Below the pieces are notes generated by a model. It was given only the letters and a program-made list of their open reading frames with translations. It did not search any database and had not been told where the DNA came from. This document shows, one piece after another, positions 16,881 to 26,999 of a DNA stretch of 64,000 bases (within the stretch, counting starts at the first letter, position 1; each line of letters starts with the position of its first letter). The position numbers and the translations under genes were made by a program. The DNA comes from Sporobacter termitidis DSM 10068 (lineage in GTDB: Bacteria; Bacillota; Clostridia; Oscillospirales; Oscillospiraceae): positions 1 to 64,000 of the forward strand of contig NZ_FQXV01000013.1 of assembly GCF_900130065.1 (NCBI RefSeq), written 5' to 3'.

Positions 16881-19800
16881 ATGAAAACAATAAGAAGGAG
16901 AGGCACAAAGCTTTTATCCCTGTTACTGGTAGTGCTGCTTATGCTGTCGTCGATGGGTGGCGCACTGGCAGCAGAGCCGAAATGGGCAGACGGCAGTTAC
17001 GACGGTTTCGCACAGGGACGCAACGGTCCGGTGGAAATGCGCGTGACGATAGCAGGCGGCCAAATTACAGCAATCGAGACTGTCAGTCAAAGCGAGACGC
17101 CGGATATCTGGCAAAATGCTTTAGGAATGATAGGGAAAATACTATCAGCCCAGTCCGTGGATGTTGACGTTGTCAGCGGGGCAACTCTCAGCAGTAACGC
17201 GATCAAGGGCGCGGTCGGCGGGGCTCTGGACAAGGCGGCGGCCGCGGCGGCCAATGGATTCTCTGGAGGAACCGGAACATCGTCTGATCCCTACGTGATT
17301 TCCAGCGCGGCGGGGCTTGCATGGTTTCAAGGACAGGTGAACGCCGGCAACAGCTATGCCGACCAGTACATCAAGCTTGGACAGGATATTGCACTTTCAG
17401 GACAATGGACGCCTGTCGGAAGTACGAGCAATCCATTTGCCGGTAGCTTCGACGGCCAGGGCCACACCATCTCCGGCCTTACTATCGGCAGTGCGGAGAG
17501 CAGGTCCACAGAGGCCTATGCCGGTCTGTTCGGTTATGTGCTGAACACAGCGGTCCTGCGTGGCATCAAGCTGACGAATATCGCCATCTATACGGATGTC
17601 AGCGCTGCCTCTGTCGCCTATGGCGGGGCCCTGCTGGCTTATGCGAAGGTAGATTCCGCCAGCGGCAAGGGTACTGTCATTGACAATTGTTTCGCCTCGG
17701 GTGTGGTGGACGTACGGACTGCCAACAAGTCAGCCATGGTGGGCGGTCTTGCCGGCTTCACAAACCAGTACGGCGTTTTGACCAACTCCGGCGCGGATGT
17801 CGACGTGACGGTGGATACAGGATCAGCCATCCTCAATGCCGGAGGGCTTCTGGGCTATCCAAGCATCAATACACTGACGATGAACTGCTATGCCCTGGGT
17901 GATGTGACTGTGGCCTCCAGCAGCACCAGTGCCAACGCTGGCGGCTTGGCGGGGACCATCGGCGGTGTGTTCTATAATTGTTATGCCGCCGGCGGCGTTG
18001 TGCAGAATGTGAGTTCAAACGTGCGTGTCGGTGGCTTGGCGGGTAATATCGTAACCGCCGGCATCGTGATGAGCAGCTATTATGACAATGCCTTAGATAC
18101 AGCGGTTAAGAACGTAAGCGGCAAGGTCGATGAAAGCGTTCTTGGCAAAAGTGCTGCCGCTCTGGCCTCCGCCGAGTTTATATCCCTTCTGGGAAGCAAT
18201 CTCTCTCCCACGGCACAGAGCACGGCCTCAGCTAAGGTCGAGGCATTCTGCGGGACTTCCCTTAAGGACACCATGTCTCAGCTTATCGCTGTCGTCAACG
18301 GCGAGTTCTTCGATTGGGGATTGGCCAATGGCAAGGCCGTCCTCACCGGTGCCCTCTGGGTACCCTCGGAAACGGATGATTCCATCTTTGACGGCGGTAA
18401 CGGCACGGAAGGAGACCCCTATCAAATCGCGACCGAGGCGCAGCTTCGAGCCTTCGCCCTTTCGCTCAACGACAAGATCAATTATACCGGCAAGCATATC
18501 AAGCTCACGGACAACATTGCGCTGACCAGCGCATGGACGCCGGTGGGTGTGGGCGAGTATGCGTTTTCCGGTACCTTTGACGGCGACGGTAAAACCATCT
18601 CGAGCATTGTCATCGGTACAGCCGAAGCCCCCTTGCAGGATACAGGCAACGGCGTTTACTATGGGCTTTTCGGCGTGCTGGACGGGGCAGTTGTTCGAAA
18701 CCTGAAGCTTGAGGCCGATATCTACGTGGTGAGCAATTCTTCGTGCTATGTGGGAGGCCTTGCGGGTTACTGCGCTAATTCGCTGATTGATGGCGTGTCC
18801 GTCTCGGGTACAATGTGGGGCAAAACCACCCATGACAAAGCCAATATTTTTGTGGGCGGCGCCATCGGCATGCAGTATAAAGGACAATTGGTCAACAGCA
18901 TGGGCAGCGCGGCTGTCCGCGCGGAGGCTGTCGGGGGCATTGCCGAAGCGGGCGGCCTTGTCGGTCTGAATAACCGGGCCCTAACCGCAAATTGCCTTGC
19001 CACCGGCGACGTCTCCGGTACGGCAAAGCGGGGTACGGAAAACGGGGTGGAGTATGAGGGCATGGCCGCCGCGGGCGGGATTACAGGTGTTCACGCGGGC
19101 AATATGGTCAATTGCTATGCCACCGGCGATACTTCCTCAGACACCTTTTCCTATTATGTAGGCGCTCTGGCAGGCTGGGTTACCGGCATCGGCAATCTCT
19201 ATGACAGCTATTTCAGCACGGAGTCCTCTCAGACCATCGCGGAGCAAACGGTCAATCCGGTCGTGGCGGCCGGGTGGCTGGTAGGCCCCGGAATCAGCGA
19301 TGAGGGCGAGCCTTATTCGGGTAGCATCTCCTATCAGATTGAGGGCCTGACAGAGTCCGCACTGGCCAGCGGAGACTTTGCATCCAAGCTCAATGGCAAT
19401 TTCTCCGTTTTCCCCATCAACCTGGCGGCAGATTATCCGGGTGTCACACTGCGTGGGTGGATGTTCACGGATGCAACAGTCCTGCCCACGGGCGAAGCGG
19501 CAGCCGTTACATATGTGGAACCCGACATTGAGCTCCCTGTTGTCCAGCCGAACTATGTGGACGGCGTGTATTACGGCCGGTCGACGGATGGAATGTTGAT
19601 TGTTAAGCTGACAGTTCATGAAGGGAAGATCGTCGCGGTGGATGCCGGAGCCGATTATGCTTCATCTGTTGCCGTCATCATCAGCGCGCAGGGGACGGAT
19701 ACACTGGATACGACCACTGCGACCATGCAGCGGCTGAAATCCTCTGCGGATATCGCGCTGCAAAAGGCAAAAGTCGGAGATATCACCGGCTATGGCAAGG

Positions 19801-22220
19801 CAGATCCCACCATTTTCGCCGGCGGCTCCGGTACACAGGCCTCGCCATACCGCATTTCAACCGAGACACAGCTGCGGGCCTTTGCCGCTGCGGTCAACAC
19901 GGATGAGGATTTTGCGGGGAAAGTCATTGAGCTGACGGCGGACGTTGTCCTGACCCAGGAATGGATTCCTGCCGGCGGCCCCGCGCCCCATCCCTTCTCC
20001 GGCAGCTTCGACGGAAATGGACATACCATCTCGGGCCTTACTATCGGCTCTGCCGTAGAGCCGGCGCTCTATCAGTACGCAGGACTGTTTGCTTACATTG
20101 AAAACGGCACAGTCACCGATCTGGTTCTCAGAAATGTCGATATCTCCACCGCAAACGACGGCAGCAGCCGTATCTATGCCGGTGCACTGACGGGCTTTGT
20201 CGACCAGACCATTTATGCCAATGGCAGTGCCGTGGGCTCCTCGGGTTATATCGACAATGTGACTGTGGCTGGGAAGCTGTCCGTCGCCAGCAACTCCGGC
20301 GCGGCTTATGTGGCGGGACTGGCGGCTTCCGTCATCCGGGGCACCATTACCAACTGCGCCGTGGATGTGAACATCACGGCTTCCTCCAAGGCGGCCTGGG
20401 CTTATGCCGGCGGCCTCACTGGTATCGTTGCCCGGGCAGGTATAATCAATAACCGTATCTCCGGCAGCATCGTATCCTCCGCATCCCTTAATAAGACTGC
20501 CATTGGAGGCCTGAGCGGTTTCCACTCCGCCGTGTCATACAACAACTTCGCGGATATCGAGTTGATATCCACCGGCAGTACCGGCGATGTGGGCGCGCTG
20601 GCTGGGCGCAACACGGGCATTGGCCTGATGCTTCCCGGGTATTATAATACCGGGCGTACGCAAAAGGCCGGTGACACCGAGTTCCCTGGCTTGAGCGTTG
20701 GCACCATCGTCGTGGGTGAGCAGGATGGCAAGGGTGCTGTGCGGGACCTGATCGGAAAAACAGCGGCGCAAATCAATGCCGGTGACGTGACCACTCTGCT
20801 TAATACCGGCATCGCTGATACGGCTACTCTGGCGCAAGCCACAGCCTTGCTGGCGAATAACTGGAAAGTCTCCCTTCCCTCCGGTCTTAAACTGTTCAGC
20901 TGGAAGCTGGCGGGCGGCACAGCCGTCCTGGACGCAGCGGCAGACACAGGCATCTCCGACCCGGGCGGTTATTACGGCGGCGGAAGCACCGGGATAGCAA
21001 ATCCCAGCAGCGCTATTACTGTTACAACAAACAACAACAAGGCCACCGCGGCGCAGTCCTTCACGGCAATCACCGGTTCGGACGGCGTGGCGGCAGCCAG
21101 CGTGAGTAAGGATCAGATTGGGGCCCTGGTGAAAGCGGCCCGCGAGATCGCGCAGGAACATAAGTCGCAAGCTGCTGTTGAAATCAACATCGATACCGGA
21201 AGCGGGGCCAAAGGCATGTCTGTGACTATCCCACAAGCCGCAGTCTCATCTTTGACGGACGGTGTCAATGCACTGACGATCTCGTCCTCTGTTGCGACAG
21301 TCACCTTTAATGGAGCCGCACTGACCGAAATCGGCAAAAAAACGGCGGGCGACATCACGATTACGGCACAAAAGCCGGGCGCCACAGCCCTTTCGGACCA
21401 GGGCAAGGCTGTTATAGGCAGCAGGCCGGTTTACGACTTGAAGATAACCTCCGGCGGCACGACCATCTCAAGCTTCGGCGGCGGCACAGCGACTGTAAGT
21501 GTACCGTATACGCACATCGAGGGTGAGGACGCGAGTAAAATCGTCGTTTACTATATTTCCGGCAGCGGCGAACTCATTATGGTTCCCGATTGCGTCTATG
21601 ACGCGTCAACGGGTATCGTCACGTTTAAGACCTCCCACTTCTCTTCCTACGCTGTAGGCTATAACAACGTGAGCTTCACCGATGTGTCCGGCTGGTTCTC
21701 GGATTACGTCAACTACCTCGGGGCACGGGGAATCATAAACGGCACGGGCGGCTGGAAATTCAGCCCGGATGCCAATATCACAAGAGCAGAGTTTGTGACG
21801 ATTCTTGCCAATCTCTCCGGCGCCGACTTGAGCGTCTATACATCCTCAGCCTTTTCTGACGTGTCTGTGAATGACTGGTATTTCGCCTCAGTCAGGTGGG
21901 CGTATGAAAACGGCGTCGCTGCCGGTTCGAACGGAAAGTTTGATCCGAACGCATTTATCACCCGCCAGGATGCTGCGGTGATGGTCGCACGCTATGCGGA
22001 AAAAGTTGCGGGCTATACCTTGCCGGAGACAACAAGTGCAGTAACTTTCACCGACAGCGCAGAGATTTCTTCCTATGCCTCCGATGCTGTAACCGCGATG
22101 CAGCAGGCAGGCATAATTTCAGGCGGCAGCGACGGAAGCTTTGCGCCGAGAGCCAACGCCACACGCGCACAGGCTGCAAAGATGGTTGCGGTATTCCTGC
22201 AGGATATGATAACAAATTAA
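16881..22220 (+). CDS. Large secreted protein with FMN-binding, GLUG and SLH domains
   Basis: 1779-residue cell-surface protein. Residues 1-31 are a signal peptide. Residues about 35-115 form an FMN-binding domain with D-V-V-S-G-A-T102, matching the ApbE flavinylation motif for covalent FMN on Thr. Three large modules follow, each opening with a GGxGTxxxPY-type segment and QLRAFA or similar, and rich in GLUG-type repeats (GGLAG, NCYA). A second FMN_bind-like stretch near residue 895 lacks a clear SGAT motif and seems degenerate. Residues about 1597-1779 hold three SLH domains (FTDVSGWFSDYVNYLG, FSDVSVNDWYFASVRWAYEN, FTDSAEISSYASDAVTAMQQ) that would bind wall polymers. It may carry flavin outside the cell for electron transfer or adhesion; this is inferred. 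Confidence 0.88.
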   Translation: MKTIRRRGTKLLSLLLVVLLMLSSMGGALAAEPKWADGSYDGFAQGRNGPVEMRVTIAGGQITAIETVSQSETPDIWQNALGMIGKILSAQSVDVDVVSGATLSSNAIKGAVGGALDKAAAAAANGFSGGTGTSSDPYVISSAAGLAWFQGQVNAGNSYADQYIKLGQDIALSGQWTPVGSTSNPFAGSFDGQGHTISGLTIGSAESRSTEAYAGLFGYVLNTAVLRGIKLTNIAIYTDVSAASVAYGGALLAYAKVDSASGKGTVIDNCFASGVVDVRTANKSAMVGGLAGFTNQYGVLTNSGADVDVTVDTGSAILNAGGLLGYPSINTLTMNCYALGDVTVASSSTSANAGGLAGTIGGVFYNCYAAGGVVQNVSSNVRVGGLAGNIVTAGIVMSSYYDNALDTAVKNVSGKVDESVLGKSAAALASAEFISLLGSNLSPTAQSTASAKVEAFCGTSLKDTMSQLIAVVNGEFFDWGLANGKAVLTGALWVPSETDDSIFDGGNGTEGDPYQIATEAQLRAFALSLNDKINYTGKHIKLTDNIALTSAWTPVGVGEYAFSGTFDGDGKTISSIVIGTAEAPLQDTGNGVYYGLFGVLDGAVVRNLKLEADIYVVSNSSCYVGGLAGYCANSLIDGVSVSGTMWGKTTHDKANIFVGGAIGMQYKGQLVNSMGSAAVRAEAVGGIAEAGGLVGLNNRALTANCLATGDVSGTAKRGTENGVEYEGMAAAGGITGVHAGNMVNCYATGDTSSDTFSYYVGALAGWVTGIGNLYDSYFSTESSQTIAEQTVNPVVAAGWLVGPGISDEGEPYSGSISYQIEGLTESALASGDFASKLNGNFSVFPINLAADYPGVTLRGWMFTDATVLPTGEAAAVTYVEPDIELPVVQPNYVDGVYYGRSTDGMLIVKLTVHEGKIVAVDAGADYASSVAVIISAQGTDTLDTTTATMQRLKSSADIALQKAKVGDITGYGKADPTIFAGGSGTQASPYRISTETQLRAFAAAVNTDEDFAGKVIELTADVVLTQEWIPAGGPAPHPFSGSFDGNGHTISGLTIGSAVEPALYQYAGLFAYIENGTVTDLVLRNVDISTANDGSSRIYAGALTGFVDQTIYANGSAVGSSGYIDNVTVAGKLSVASNSGAAYVAGLAASVIRGTITNCAVDVNITASSKAAWAYAGGLTGIVARAGIINNRISGSIVSSASLNKTAIGGLSGFHSAVSYNNFADIELISTGSTGDVGALAGRNTGIGLMLPGYYNTGRTQKAGDTEFPGLSVGTIVVGEQDGKGAVRDLIGKTAAQINAGDVTTLLNTGIADTATLAQATALLANNWKVSLPSGLKLFSWKLAGGTAVLDAAADTGISDPGGYYGGGSTGIANPSSAITVTTNNNKATAAQSFTAITGSDGVAAASVSKDQIGALVKAAREIAQEHKSQAAVEINIDTGSGAKGMSVTIPQAAVSSLTDGVNALTISSSVATVTFNGAALTEIGKKTAGDITITAQKPGATALSDQGKAVIGSRPVYDLKITSGGTTISSFGGGTATVSVPYTHIEGEDASKIVVYYISGSGELIMVPDCVYDASTGIVTFKTSHFSSYAVGYNNVSFTDVSGWFSDYVNYLGARGIINGTGGWKFSPDANITRAEFVTILANLSGADLSVYTSSAFSDVSVNDWYFASVRWAYENGVAAGSNGKFDPNAFITRQDAAVMVARYAEKVAGYTLPETTSAVTFTDSAEISSYASDAVTAMQQAGIISGGSDGSFAPRANATRAQAAKMVAVFLQDMITN

Positions 22221-22292
22221 AGTGCCATAACACCGTTGAAGGTGCGTATACTAAGCGTATGTTATTAGTTGAATAGCCAGAGTAAAGATCGA

Positions 22293-22328
22293 AGCCGGAG
22301 AGATCAGCCGCAGCTGGACTCTCCGGCT
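22293..22328. terminator. Hairpin between the SLH protein and the glycyl radical enzyme
   Basis: A perfect 9-bp stem AGCCGGAGA/TCTCCGGCT separates two convergent genes. No clear T-run on either side, so terminator function is tentative. Confidence 0.45.
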
Positions 22329-22437
22329 AAGAACAATTATCTGTAGTAACTGAAATTAGGGACATTTCGTCCCCCGTTTCCTTTCGGGTATACAGCAAAT
22401 TGTCTGTTGTTACAGCCGGGGGGACGGGTGTTCCTTG

Positions 22438-24897
22438 TCACACGCCGATCTCGTATCTGGCAATATAGTTCTCCTGGTCGTCAAACGGCAGGTGCGTGAA
22501 GTAGGCGGAGAAACCCGCGATACGCACGATGAGGTCCTGATAATCCTGGGGGTTCTTCTGCGCCGCGCGCATAATGGCGGTATCCGCCACCGTGAAGTGG
22601 AACTGGATGCCGCCCATCGCGAAGTACGACTGGATAAGCTCGCGCACCTTGGCTGTGGCATCCTCGCCCCGCACGGAGTTTGCGTCGAAGCGCAGGTTGA
22701 TCGCGCCGCCGCAGCGCATCTTATCCCAGGGCATCTTTGCAACGCTCTTGACATACGCCAAGGGACCGTTCTTGACAGCGTCCTGGCGCGGGTCGCTTGA
22801 GGGCGACAGCGGGTCGCCTGTTTTTCGCCCGTCCGGCGTCGCCCACGTCATTTTCCCGCCCCAGACCCAGTAGAGGTCCAGTGCCCCGCAGTTATTCGTT
22901 CCGTGATTGACGCCCGGCCGCGAATTGAAATGATCTGCCCAGAGGTTTGTAAACCACTGGACCAGCGCGTCGGGCTCATCGTTGTCGTTGCCGTAGAACG
23001 GCACCTCGTTCAAAATTCTCTGGCGGAGCAGCTCATGGCCCTCCCAGTTGGCCTGCAAAGCGTCATACAGCTCACGCGCCGAGACGGTTTTATCGTCAAA
23101 GCAGAGCTTCTTTATCGTCATCAGACTGTCGCCGACCGTCGCAACGGCGCTGAGCATGGAGCCCATGCCGTTGTACTTGGCGCCGCCCCAGGTGACGTCC
23201 TTGCCAGACTCCAGGCAGCCCTCCGTCATCACGGAGGCGGAAAGGCACGGCCACGCCTGGTCGAATACAAGCGCGGCGAAGTGGTACAGCCGTGCCCCGT
23301 AGTCAATGTAAAACCTGACTTGCCGCTCGAACTCTGCCTTTAATTCCTCAAAGGACTCGTATTCGTACAGCTTTTTGCACGGCAGCATTCCCGGAGTGCC
23401 CATCATGGGGTTGACGTTGCCGTGGATGACGTATTGAAGTATGTTGATAAGGCTTGATCCGCCGCCGAAACCGCCGCAGTTGGCGGCCATCGACCACTCC
23501 TTGCCGCTGATGGCCGGCTCAACACAGCCGAAAACGGCATATCGCCTGGCATCCTCCAGCGGCACGCCCTTATCAAGCATCGTCTGGATAATTACATCGT
23601 CGTTGTTGAATTGCGGTAAACCACCCGAACGCTTGCTGCAGGCGATGCCGATCTCCCAGATGCGGTCGGGCGTATGCTTGTTGATGCGCAGCGCAAGGCT
23701 TGGCTCGGCAACACGCAGCCGGTAGTAGGACAGCAGCAGCATCTCGGTGGCAAGATTGTAGTCGCCCGTCCCGTCTGTTTTCTGGCCGCCGAGGGTAATG
23801 AGGCTGCCTGCGGCGATGTTCTGCATGCCGCCCTGCAGGTCAAACATTGTCTTTCCGTTCCTGTGCGCTTCAATAAGCCGGTCATTATCGGGCTTAGGGA
23901 ACATGATAATCTGATCGCCGTAGTGCAGCAGGAACGCGTCGCACAGCTCCTGCGCCTGTTCGCGGGTCAGCGCGCCGGTGTTCACATCGTTTTCAAGCAG
24001 CGGTCCGAGAAAGCTGTCGATCAGCCCCGGAGAATCCGCCCAGTGTGTGCCGTCTGCTGTGATCAGATACTGATAAAAGAATATGGTTTGGAAGCCTTCC
24101 CACAGGTTTCTGGCGGGATTTTCAACGATCCAGTCGCAGGAGTCGGCCATTTTAAGCAGCTCCGCACGACGGTCAGGCGTTGCCGTTTCCGCTTTCTTGC
24201 GGCATCCCTCGGCGTAACGCTTGCTCATCAGGATCATCCCGTCGCAGACTTTGATAAGCCCCCGGTAGAACAGCTCGCTGCGGACGTTGTCTGCGGTTGT
24301 GTGTTTCCGGATTTCGTCCAGCTTTTCGATGGCGGTCTGACGCACCGCGCCGAACCCGACCGTCACCGCCCGCTCGTAGTTGGGGTTGAAGTGTCCCGGA
24401 TACGAACCGGTCAGATCCTTAAGAACCGGTCCGGCATTTTCCGTGAACTCCGGGGGAAACAGCCCCCGGGCCGTTGCGCCGATGTCTTTGCCTTCCCAGT
24501 AATCCGCCGCTTCCAGCAGCCACTGGCGGTCCTCGTCGTCCACCCAGATACTTCCCGGCACCTGCCACGCGGCGCGGAACCGCTCGTCGGTGTCGCCGAA
24601 GCAGCCGCGCAGCCAGCTTTGACTGGTCTGCTCGATGTCAAAGTGCACCGTGCGGCAATGGGGACCGGCATCGCCGAGAAAAATATCGTCGTCCTCGATG
24701 TTGATCTCCCGCGTCGCGCACCACGCATAGAGGTAGCCGGCACGTTTCAGTACCGGGTACTCGTTCTCGTGCGCCTTGTAGTACTCTGTGATGATGCGAT
24801 TGCGCTCGATGTTCAGGTGCAAGTCCCTGTTGATGCGTTCCCGTTTCGCTTTGAGCCCAAGAATACGCTCGGAGATGGAAATGTCGAAGTTCTCCAT
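22438..24897 (-). CDS. Glycyl radical enzyme of unassigned subclass
   Basis: 819-residue anaerobic radical enzyme of the pyruvate-formate-lyase superfamily. The active-site Cys lies in FGCVEPAISGKEW; the Glu two residues after it is typical of eliminating members (diol dehydratases, C-N lyases) and not of pyruvate formate-lyase. The radical glycine is Gly795 in VRIAGFSAYF, 24 residues from the end. The activase is encoded 111 bases upstream on the same strand. No microcompartment shell, transporter or downstream dehydrogenase genes are present here, so the substrate (glycerol/propanediol, choline, hydroxyproline, isethionate or other) cannot be chosen. The start at 24897 follows AGGAGG. Confidence 0.92.
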   Translation of the reverse strand: MENFDISISERILGLKAKRERINRDLHLNIERNRIITEYYKAHENEYPVLKRAGYLYAWCATREINIEDDDIFLGDAGPHCRTVHFDIEQTSQSWLRGCFGDTDERFRAAWQVPGSIWVDDEDRQWLLEAADYWEGKDIGATARGLFPPEFTENAGPVLKDLTGSYPGHFNPNYERAVTVGFGAVRQTAIEKLDEIRKHTTADNVRSELFYRGLIKVCDGMILMSKRYAEGCRKKAETATPDRRAELLKMADSCDWIVENPARNLWEGFQTIFFYQYLITADGTHWADSPGLIDSFLGPLLENDVNTGALTREQAQELCDAFLLHYGDQIIMFPKPDNDRLIEAHRNGKTMFDLQGGMQNIAAGSLITLGGQKTDGTGDYNLATEMLLLSYYRLRVAEPSLALRINKHTPDRIWEIGIACSKRSGGLPQFNNDDVIIQTMLDKGVPLEDARRYAVFGCVEPAISGKEWSMAANCGGFGGGSSLINILQYVIHGNVNPMMGTPGMLPCKKLYEYESFEELKAEFERQVRFYIDYGARLYHFAALVFDQAWPCLSASVMTEGCLESGKDVTWGGAKYNGMGSMLSAVATVGDSLMTIKKLCFDDKTVSARELYDALQANWEGHELLRQRILNEVPFYGNDNDEPDALVQWFTNLWADHFNSRPGVNHGTNNCGALDLYWVWGGKMTWATPDGRKTGDPLSPSSDPRQDAVKNGPLAYVKSVAKMPWDKMRCGGAINLRFDANSVRGEDATAKVRELIQSYFAMGGIQFHFTVADTAIMRAAQKNPQDYQDLIVRIAGFSAYFTHLPFDDQENYIARYEIGV

Positions 24898-25008
24898 AAT
24901 ATCCTCCTTGTCGCGCCTGACCCGGCGCGATTAATTTATTACACGACATTTCAATTGGTTGAGCTATAGCGCAATTAACGTGATGATACTAAATTAAACG
25001 CGTTCAAT

Positions 25009-25968
25009 TTAATACAATTGCGCGCTCAGCCCGTAGCTTTGGAAAAGCGCGAGAATCCTATTCATAAAATCCTCGGTCGGCGGTTCAACATTTTTCAGCT
25101 TATAGTGCCAGCCTAAACGGTCGTATTTCATCCGTCCCGTCGCGTGATACGGGAGCAGCTGCACCAATTTCACCGCCTCGCCGAGCTCAGCGCAAAACGC
25201 CGCAGTCGCCCGTAAATTGTCCTCTTTATCGGTCAGCTTCGGTATGACCGGTACGCGGATTTGCAGCGCGCCCCCGTGTTCAGCGAGAAATCGCGCGTTG
25301 GTCAAAATCAGCTCGTTTCCGACCCCGGTGAGCTTCTTGTGCATCAATGTGTCCATATGCTTGATGTCGTACAGAAACAGGTCTATGTATGGTAAAATCT
25401 GCTTGAACTCTTCCGTTGGCGCGAACCCCGTGGTATCAAGGCAGATGTGCAGCCCGCTGTCTTTCAGCCTTTTCGCCAGATTGAGGGTGAACTCAAATTG
25501 TGCCATCGCCTCGCCGCCGGAAATGGTTATCCCGCCGCCATTTTTAAAGAACCCGCGGTCTTTATCGAGGCGTTCGTAGACCTCGTCGACCGTCGTGTCC
25601 CTGCCTGACGGGTACAGCGCCTTGGTGATGCACGCTTTGGTGCATTTCAGGCAGCCTGTGCATTTTGCACGGTCGATCATTGCTTTTCGGAGCTCGCCAG
25701 ACCCGTCAAGCGCTCGAACAGGTTCGCCTGCCGATATAGCGCCGTTCGGGCAGGCGCTCACGCACGCGTTTTGACACAGGTCAACGCCCAGGCACTTTAC
25801 CGGCAGATAGCCCAGTTCAAGCGAATGATATTGCGATTCCGGGCTATGGCACCACAGGCAGCGCAGCGGACAACCCTTGGTATAAACCGTCGTGCGAATC
25901 CCCGGCCCGTCGTGTACCGCATAGCCTTGTATGTCGTATATTCGTCCGGTGACGTTCTGGTATTCCAT
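25009..25968 (-). CDS. Glycyl radical enzyme activase (radical SAM)
   Basis: 319-residue radical S-adenosylmethionine protein that installs the glycyl radical in the adjacent enzyme. C33-x3-C37-x2-C40 binds the catalytic [4Fe-4S] cluster. Residues about 55-115 contain two ferredoxin-like Cys clusters (CLGVDLCQNACVSACPNG and CTGCLKCTKAC), the insertion found in activases of eliminating glycyl radical enzymes but not of pyruvate formate-lyase. GGGITISGGEAMAQ is the SAM-binding GGE region. Ribosome site AAGGAAGG. It precedes its target in the operon. Confidence 0.93.
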   Translation of the reverse strand: MEYQNVTGRIYDIQGYAVHDGPGIRTTVYTKGCPLRCLWCHSPESQYHSLELGYLPVKCLGVDLCQNACVSACPNGAISAGEPVRALDGSGELRKAMIDRAKCTGCLKCTKACITKALYPSGRDTTVDEVYERLDKDRGFFKNGGGITISGGEAMAQFEFTLNLAKRLKDSGLHICLDTTGFAPTEEFKQILPYIDLFLYDIKHMDTLMHKKLTGVGNELILTNARFLAEHGGALQIRVPVIPKLTDKEDNLRATAAFCAELGEAVKLVQLLPYHATGRMKYDRLGWHYKLKNVEPPTEDFMNRILALFQSYGLSAQLY

Positions 25969-26004
25969 TATTATGCAGGCCTTCCTTTAACGGTCATTTA
26001 CTAT

Positions 26005-26034
26005 ATTATAGATACGTATTGGCTAAATTTTCAA
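26005..26034 (-). promoter_or_regulatory. Promoter of the glycyl radical enzyme operon
   Basis: On the minus strand TTGAAA and TATAAT are separated by 18 bases, about 37 bases before the activase start. Confidence 0.65.
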
Positions 26035-26248
26035 GCTGGAGGTAATCGTTAATATGCACACACCTGCCCCTCTGTTATGTGCAATTTTAACGGGTACAAG
26101 GTTATAAGTGAGAACCCGGGAATCCAGTACGAACCTATGTTGGCATGGATTTCCGCAAAACAGAAGAATGATACCGGCGAAGCACTGACATTCTCGTGAC
26201 ACGGCATAGTCTGATGCATGGGCGTAAAACCCCAATATATGAAACGCA
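26035..26248. other. Intergenic stretch, nothing recognised
   Basis: About 215 bases between the glycyl radical promoter and the next terminator. Short overlapping open frames exist on the minus strand but lack ribosome sites, a common frame or known motifs. No repeat or RNA gene was seen. Confidence 0.4.
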
Positions 26249-26292
26249 AAAGCCGTCTGCTGCAGGTGGGTTACCCTACAACGGACGGCTTT
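26249..26292 (-). terminator. Terminator of the MoxR/DUF58/transglutaminase cluster
   Basis: An 11-bp stem with one G-U pair (AAAGCCGTCTG/CGGACGGCTTT). On the minus strand the stem runs into TTTTGCGTTTC. It lies 45 bases past the WYL remnant. Confidence 0.65.
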
Positions 26293-26336
26293 ATGTTATA
26301 TCGCGATTCGTGCCTATGCGGTCTCAGCCTTAACGC

Positions 26337-26999
26337 TTACAAAACCGTAGGCTCTTGCTGACGATTTTGATTTATAAGTATGGTCTGCCTATCAACCCTT
26401 TGATGTATCTCCTGAAGGAAGTGCTCCGGGCCAAGCACCCTGACTGTCGGGCCAAAGGACAGCACCCGGATGACAAGCTCCGACTCGTCCATAATGTTGT
26501 ATTTGATGATACAGGTATAACGGTTGGCCGCTGCGTCATATTCAGTCCGTTTCTCAAAATGAGCGAACTGGATCATACACCGCTCCAACGCATTGCGCTC
26601 CTTAGAGATTTCCAGCGTCACTTCGCCAAACCGCTCAGCCGGCCTGATCTCCTGCATCGCGTCGGTTATGTTGCCCTCAACCTGTGCCATGCGAACTGAT
26701 ACGACGCGCCCCAGATTGAGGATGCACCGCACTCTTCGCAAACCGTGGCGCCGATAGCACAGAGCTCGGAATTTATCATCCTTGCTGGAATACTCAATTT
26801 TGTAAGGCCAGAAAACACTGTTCAAACGGTGGCCCTTCCCGCCTTCGTATTGGGCCGCCACAGCTGCCTTTTTGTGTATGGCATTTAAAAAGACACGAAA
26901 GTGCTGCCAGTACGCTTCGCTAAGGTAAAATGCCTTTCTATATGACGCAATCGACCCATTTGAGCCTGAACCGGCGGGGAAGGCCGGCCTGCTTTCCAA
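26337..26999 (-). pseudogene. WYL-domain protein remnant lacking its N-terminal region
   Basis: About 200 residues match only the C-terminal half of a WYL-type regulator: FYLSEAYWQHFRVFLNAIHK, then WPYKIEYSSKDDKFRALCYR, then ISKERNALERCMIQFAHFEK and VLSFGPTVRVLGPEHFLQEI. The usual N-terminal helix-turn-helix part (about 100-150 residues) is absent. The upstream end of the frame runs into the 3' end of the transglutaminase-like gene in another frame, and no ribosome site or convincing start is seen. A truncated relic is most likely; a free-standing WYL domain is possible. Confidence 0.6.

Noticed and set aside
23674..24969. 431-residue open frame on the plus strand
   Set aside because: Antisense to the glycyl radical enzyme, whose motifs are unambiguous.
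26023..26249. Two overlapping short minus-strand frames
   Set aside because: They lack ribosome sites and motifs and overlap each other and the glycyl radical operon promoter region.
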